Of a DNA stretch of 7,854 nt, positions 6,001 through 7,854 are shown piece by piece. Every line of letters starts with the position of its first letter. Position 1 is the first letter of the stretch. The notes under the pieces were generated by a model. That model made no database searches and was not told where the DNA came from. It was given only the letters and a program-made list of their open reading frames with translations. Source of the stretch: Desulfobacterales bacterium HSG17 (GTDB taxonomy: Bacteria > Desulfobacterota > Desulfobacteria > Desulfobacterales > Desulfococcaceae); NCBI GenBank assembly GCA_030377945.1, contig JAUCGD010000135.1:1-7854 (forward strand), given 5' to 3'. The position numbers and the translations under genes are program-made.

Positions 6001-7635
6001 GGAGTAACATGAATGATGTTCATGCTCAACCCAAAGTTCCTTGCCCTTAAAAGCAATGGCAATTTTAATAATATCCTTAACACCTGCTGCTTCCAGTTCT
6101 GCTGCGTACTTTCTCTTTTCAATCTGTTCCATTGCGCGTTCCAGGGTTTGTTTTGGTGTTTCTTCATCATCCACAATTTTAAATTCAATGATTATTCCGT
6201 GTTTGGTCAGATCTTTTGGTTTGAGCATAATGTCGTAGCGACCATATCCTGATTCCCTGTTTGAGCGTATATCATAAGTCCAGGACATCCAGACCAGCAT
6301 TCCCAGTACCAGGGCATGATAGACTTTTTCCGGTTCTCCGCTAAAATCATGATAACTCATAATCTGAAGAACAACTTTGCGGAGCATTATTTCAAAAAGT
6401 TTTATATCGCCTTTTTCCAGTGCGCCGGTCATGTCTTCAAGAAATTCTGACCTTACTTTTTTGTCAAACCATCTTTCAATCATTTCTTCATAAATATAAC
6501 GGATTTCCTTGTTTGGAATTGCAAGGTGATATGTATTTTTCCTCCCTTTTTCTCCCACAACCTTGAGATAACCACTGAATAGCAGAAAACTCCACAACAG
6601 ATTTGTCCGCACTTCCAGATCTTTCATTACAATGCTGTCATAAATTTGTTTTTTTATGGTTTGCCCTTCCAAGATCTGGCCGATTTCCTCTTTTAATTCC
6701 CTGTCACCTTTTGTTGCGATGTGGTCAATCATACTCGTATCTGCGGTGTTCACCCAATAAGGAGAAGGAATCTTGGGTTTTCTATGGATAAATTGTAAAA
6801 TTGACCAGGGATTATAGATAATTTCCCCGCCAAAAACATAACCATTATACCATGATGCAGCATCTTCATATCTGTCTGACATGTCATAGTCTTTAAGCAG
6901 ATTCTTAACTTCAACTTCAGTGAATCCGTAAAAAATATTAAAGTCTTTATCCAGAAGTGTATATACACCAAGATTATTAAGGCCGGAAAAGACAGACTCT
7001 TTTGCTACTCTCAGAATACCGGTTAAAACTCCTTTGAGCAGATAAGGATTGTCTTTTAAGCCGCCGCTGAGGAAGTTTCTCATAAAACTGATGATCTGCT
7101 CATAGTAACCGCCAGTGTAACCTGCATGAATGGGAGTATCATATTCATCAATAAGTATTACAACCGGCATATTATAGAAGCGTTGCAGGTACATGCTGAG
7201 ATATTTGAGTGCATCCTGGTAATCTGCATCAGGCAGACTGCGTTCTATTACTTGTTTAAAATACTTTTTTTCTTCAGAAAATAGAATATCGCTGTCCATA
7301 AGGTAACGGTGGCGGGCAAATTCGCAATAAATGACTGATTTTAAAGAATTTAAACAATATTCCCAATTAAGGTGTTTCACATCTTTAAAGGTCATGAAAA
7401 TTACAGGATATTTTCCCTGGCAGGTTTTAAAGATTTTTTCTTTTCCAATTTCAAGCCCTTTAAAAAGCCCGCTTGTGTCCTTATCGGTTTTTTCAAAAAA
7501 ATACCGGAGCATACTCAGATTAAGGGTTTTGCCGAAGCGCCGGGGTCTGGGAAACAGGAGTATTTCTGATGATGATTCTATGACATCTTTGATAAACATT
7601 GTTTTATCAATGTAGTAATTATCTTCTTTAATCAA
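5983..7635 (-). CDS. AAA-ATPase-like / PD-(D/E)XK nuclease-like protein (DUF1703 type)
   Basis: The 550-residue protein has the AAA-ATPase-like fold (PF09820 type) followed by a C-terminal PD-(D/E)XK nuclease-like domain (PF08011/DUF1703 type), close to the family's usual length. The Walker A-like loop is PRPRRFGKT (29-37; the usual first glycine is absent, as is typical of the family). Walker B is VVILIDEYD (158-166). Nuclease-like residues are D468 (GYGRYD), E484 and K486 (IIEFK), and Q504 with Y510 (QxxxxxY). It is probably cytoplasmic; the biological role is unproven. The first usable start is TTG at 7633-7635 and has no good Shine-Dalgarno. The conserved family N-terminus (KKLPIGLSDFKN) is encoded in frame upstream to 7674, where there is no ATG/GTG/TTG before the TAA at 7681-7683. 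The last eight residues (YSLNQDG preceded by C) read into repeat B2 because the ancestral stop is lost. Possibly an ageing or non-canonically started copy. Confidence 0.85.
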   Translation of the reverse strand: MIKEDNYYIDKTMFIKDVIESSSEILLFPRPRRFGKTLNLSMLRYFFEKTDKDTSGLFKGLEIGKEKIFKTCQGKYPVIFMTFKDVKHLNWEYCLNSLKSVIYCEFARHRYLMDSDILFSEEKKYFKQVIERSLPDADYQDALKYLSMYLQRFYNMPVVILIDEYDTPIHAGYTGGYYEQIISFMRNFLSGGLKDNPYLLKGVLTGILRVAKESVFSGLNNLGVYTLLDKDFNIFYGFTEVEVKNLLKDYDMSDRYEDAASWYNGYVFGGEIIYNPWSILQFIHRKPKIPSPYWVNTADTSMIDHIATKGDRELKEEIGQILEGQTIKKQIYDSIVMKDLEVRTNLLWSFLLFSGYLKVVGEKGRKNTYHLAIPNKEIRYIYEEMIERWFDKKVRSEFLEDMTGALEKGDIKLFEIMLRKVVLQIMSYHDFSGEPEKVYHALVLGMLVWMSWTYDIRSNRESGYGRYDIMLKPKDLTKHGIIIEFKIVDDEETPKQTLERAMEQIEKRKYAAELEAAGVKDIIKIAIAFKGKELWVEHEHHSCYSLNQDG

Positions 7636-7683
7636 ATTTTTAAAATCTGATAATCCAATGGGCAGTTTTTTTTTTCTATTTTA

Positions 7684-7689
7684 TTCCTT
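7684..7689 (-). promoter_or_regulatory. Shine-Dalgarno-like site upstream of gene 2
   Basis: The minus strand reads AAGGAA here. A start about 6-7 nt further on would fall at 7675-7677, exactly where the conserved KKKLPIG N-terminus begins, but that codon is AGA. The site therefore supports a start upstream of the TTG at 7635, one that is non-canonical or has been lost next to a run of ten A (plus-strand T, 7666-7675). Confidence 0.4.
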
Positions 7690-7695
7690 ATTCTT

Positions 7696-7783
7696 TTGAA
7701 TCAGGATATCTAGGTTTTTAAAAGGATGGTCAGGATACATCTATCCTGGACATCCTTAAATCATTCTGACCATCCTGATACAA
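7696..7783. repeat. Element B3 between gene 2 and the next DUF1703-type gene
   Basis: This 88-bp copy has the same length as B1 and B2 and differs from B1 at six positions by hand count. The left end TTGAATCAGGAT is intact; the right end has one change (GATACAA). The central stem AAGGATGGTCAGGATA is intact on the left, with two mismatches on the right. It starts 61 bp upstream of the TTG of gene 2 and ends 3 bp before the stop codon of the next gene copy, the same placement that B2 has relative to gene 2. Confidence 0.88.
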
Positions 7784-7786
7784 GGA

Positions 7787-7854
7787 TTAACATGAATGAT
7801 GTTCATGCCCAATCCCAAGTTCCTTTGCCTGAAAAGCAATGGCAATTTTCATAA
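7787..7854 (-). CDS. 3' end of a second AAA-ATPase-like / PD-(D/E)XK (DUF1703-type) gene, cut by the window
   Basis: Twenty-one residues ending IAIAFQAKELGIGHEHHSC are visible before a TAA stop at 7787-7789. They match the end of gene 2 (IAIAFKGKELWVEHEHHSC), and about 60 of 68 nucleotides agree with 6004-6071. The gene continues beyond the right edge of the window. It keeps the stop codon directly after HHSC, which shows where the family normally ends. It is in the same orientation as gene 2, so the two form a tandem paralogous pair separated by element B3. Whether the rest of this copy is intact cannot be seen. Confidence 0.8.
   Translation of the reverse strand, partial: MKIAIAFQAKELGIGHEHHSC

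Noticed and set aside
5983..7635. Gene 2 as a transposase of an insertion sequence
   Set aside because: It has AAA-ATPase-like and PD-(D/E)XK signatures rather than a DDE or tyrosine/serine recombinase motif, and no clear terminal repeats with target duplication were found.

Overview
The window carries two long minus-strand genes, the 3' end of a third, and several families of dispersed and tandem intergenic repeats. No RNA gene, CRISPR array or transposase was recognised. Giant secreted multidomain proteins ending in a dockerin-like EF-hand pair, combined with DUF1566 domains, bacterial C13-type peptidase domains, amplified AAA-ATPase-like/PD-(D/E)XK genes and many GGATGGTCAGGAT-type repeats, resemble what I know from large, repeat-rich Desulfobacterota genomes (Desulfobacterales such as Desulfonema-like or multicellular magnetotactic bacteria). 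That taxonomic guess is an inference from gene style only.

Layout. Positions 1-76 hold a degenerate copy of an intergenic palindromic repeat (family B) that runs up to the stop codon of gene 1. Gene 1 (5602 to 74, minus) encodes an 1842-residue exported mosaic: signal peptide, two DUF1566 (C-type-lectin-like) domains, a Kre9/Knh1-like Ig domain, degenerate Big-like sequence, four PPC-like beta domains, a Big_2 domain, a legumain-like (C13, clan CD) cysteine peptidase domain with a His-Cys dyad, an Ig-like linker, four 82-residue chitobiase/hexosaminidase C-terminal-type repeats, and a C-terminal dockerin-like calcium-binding module. Positions 5603-5982 hold no gene. They contain a ~180-bp tandem duplication in which each unit is an AT-rich 83-bp inverted-repeat element (A) followed by an 88-bp palindromic element (B). 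Gene 2 (about 7635 to 5983, minus) is an AAA-ATPase-like/PD-(D/E)XK (DUF1703-type) protein. Its upstream gap has another B copy, followed directly by the 3' end of a second copy of the same gene family (7854 to 7787).

Most interesting signal. The last 42 codons of the two DUF1566 domains align without gaps. Their differences fall mostly at codon positions 1 and 2, often at sites with A in one copy, nearly all change the amino acid, and they stop abruptly at an almost invariant RYVRAVRGGQS tail. This is the footprint expected of diversity-generating retroelement (DGR) variable regions. Here it sits inside a secreted protein that also has a caspase/legumain-clan peptidase. No reverse transcriptase or template repeat is in the window, so a DGR would have to act in trans or have acted in the past. 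Codon usage also switches sharply at both edges of the N-terminal block that contains these domains (about codons 69 to 535), which suggests module exchange. The two genes show no obvious functional link; gene 2 and the B repeats look like an amplifying unit next to gene 1.
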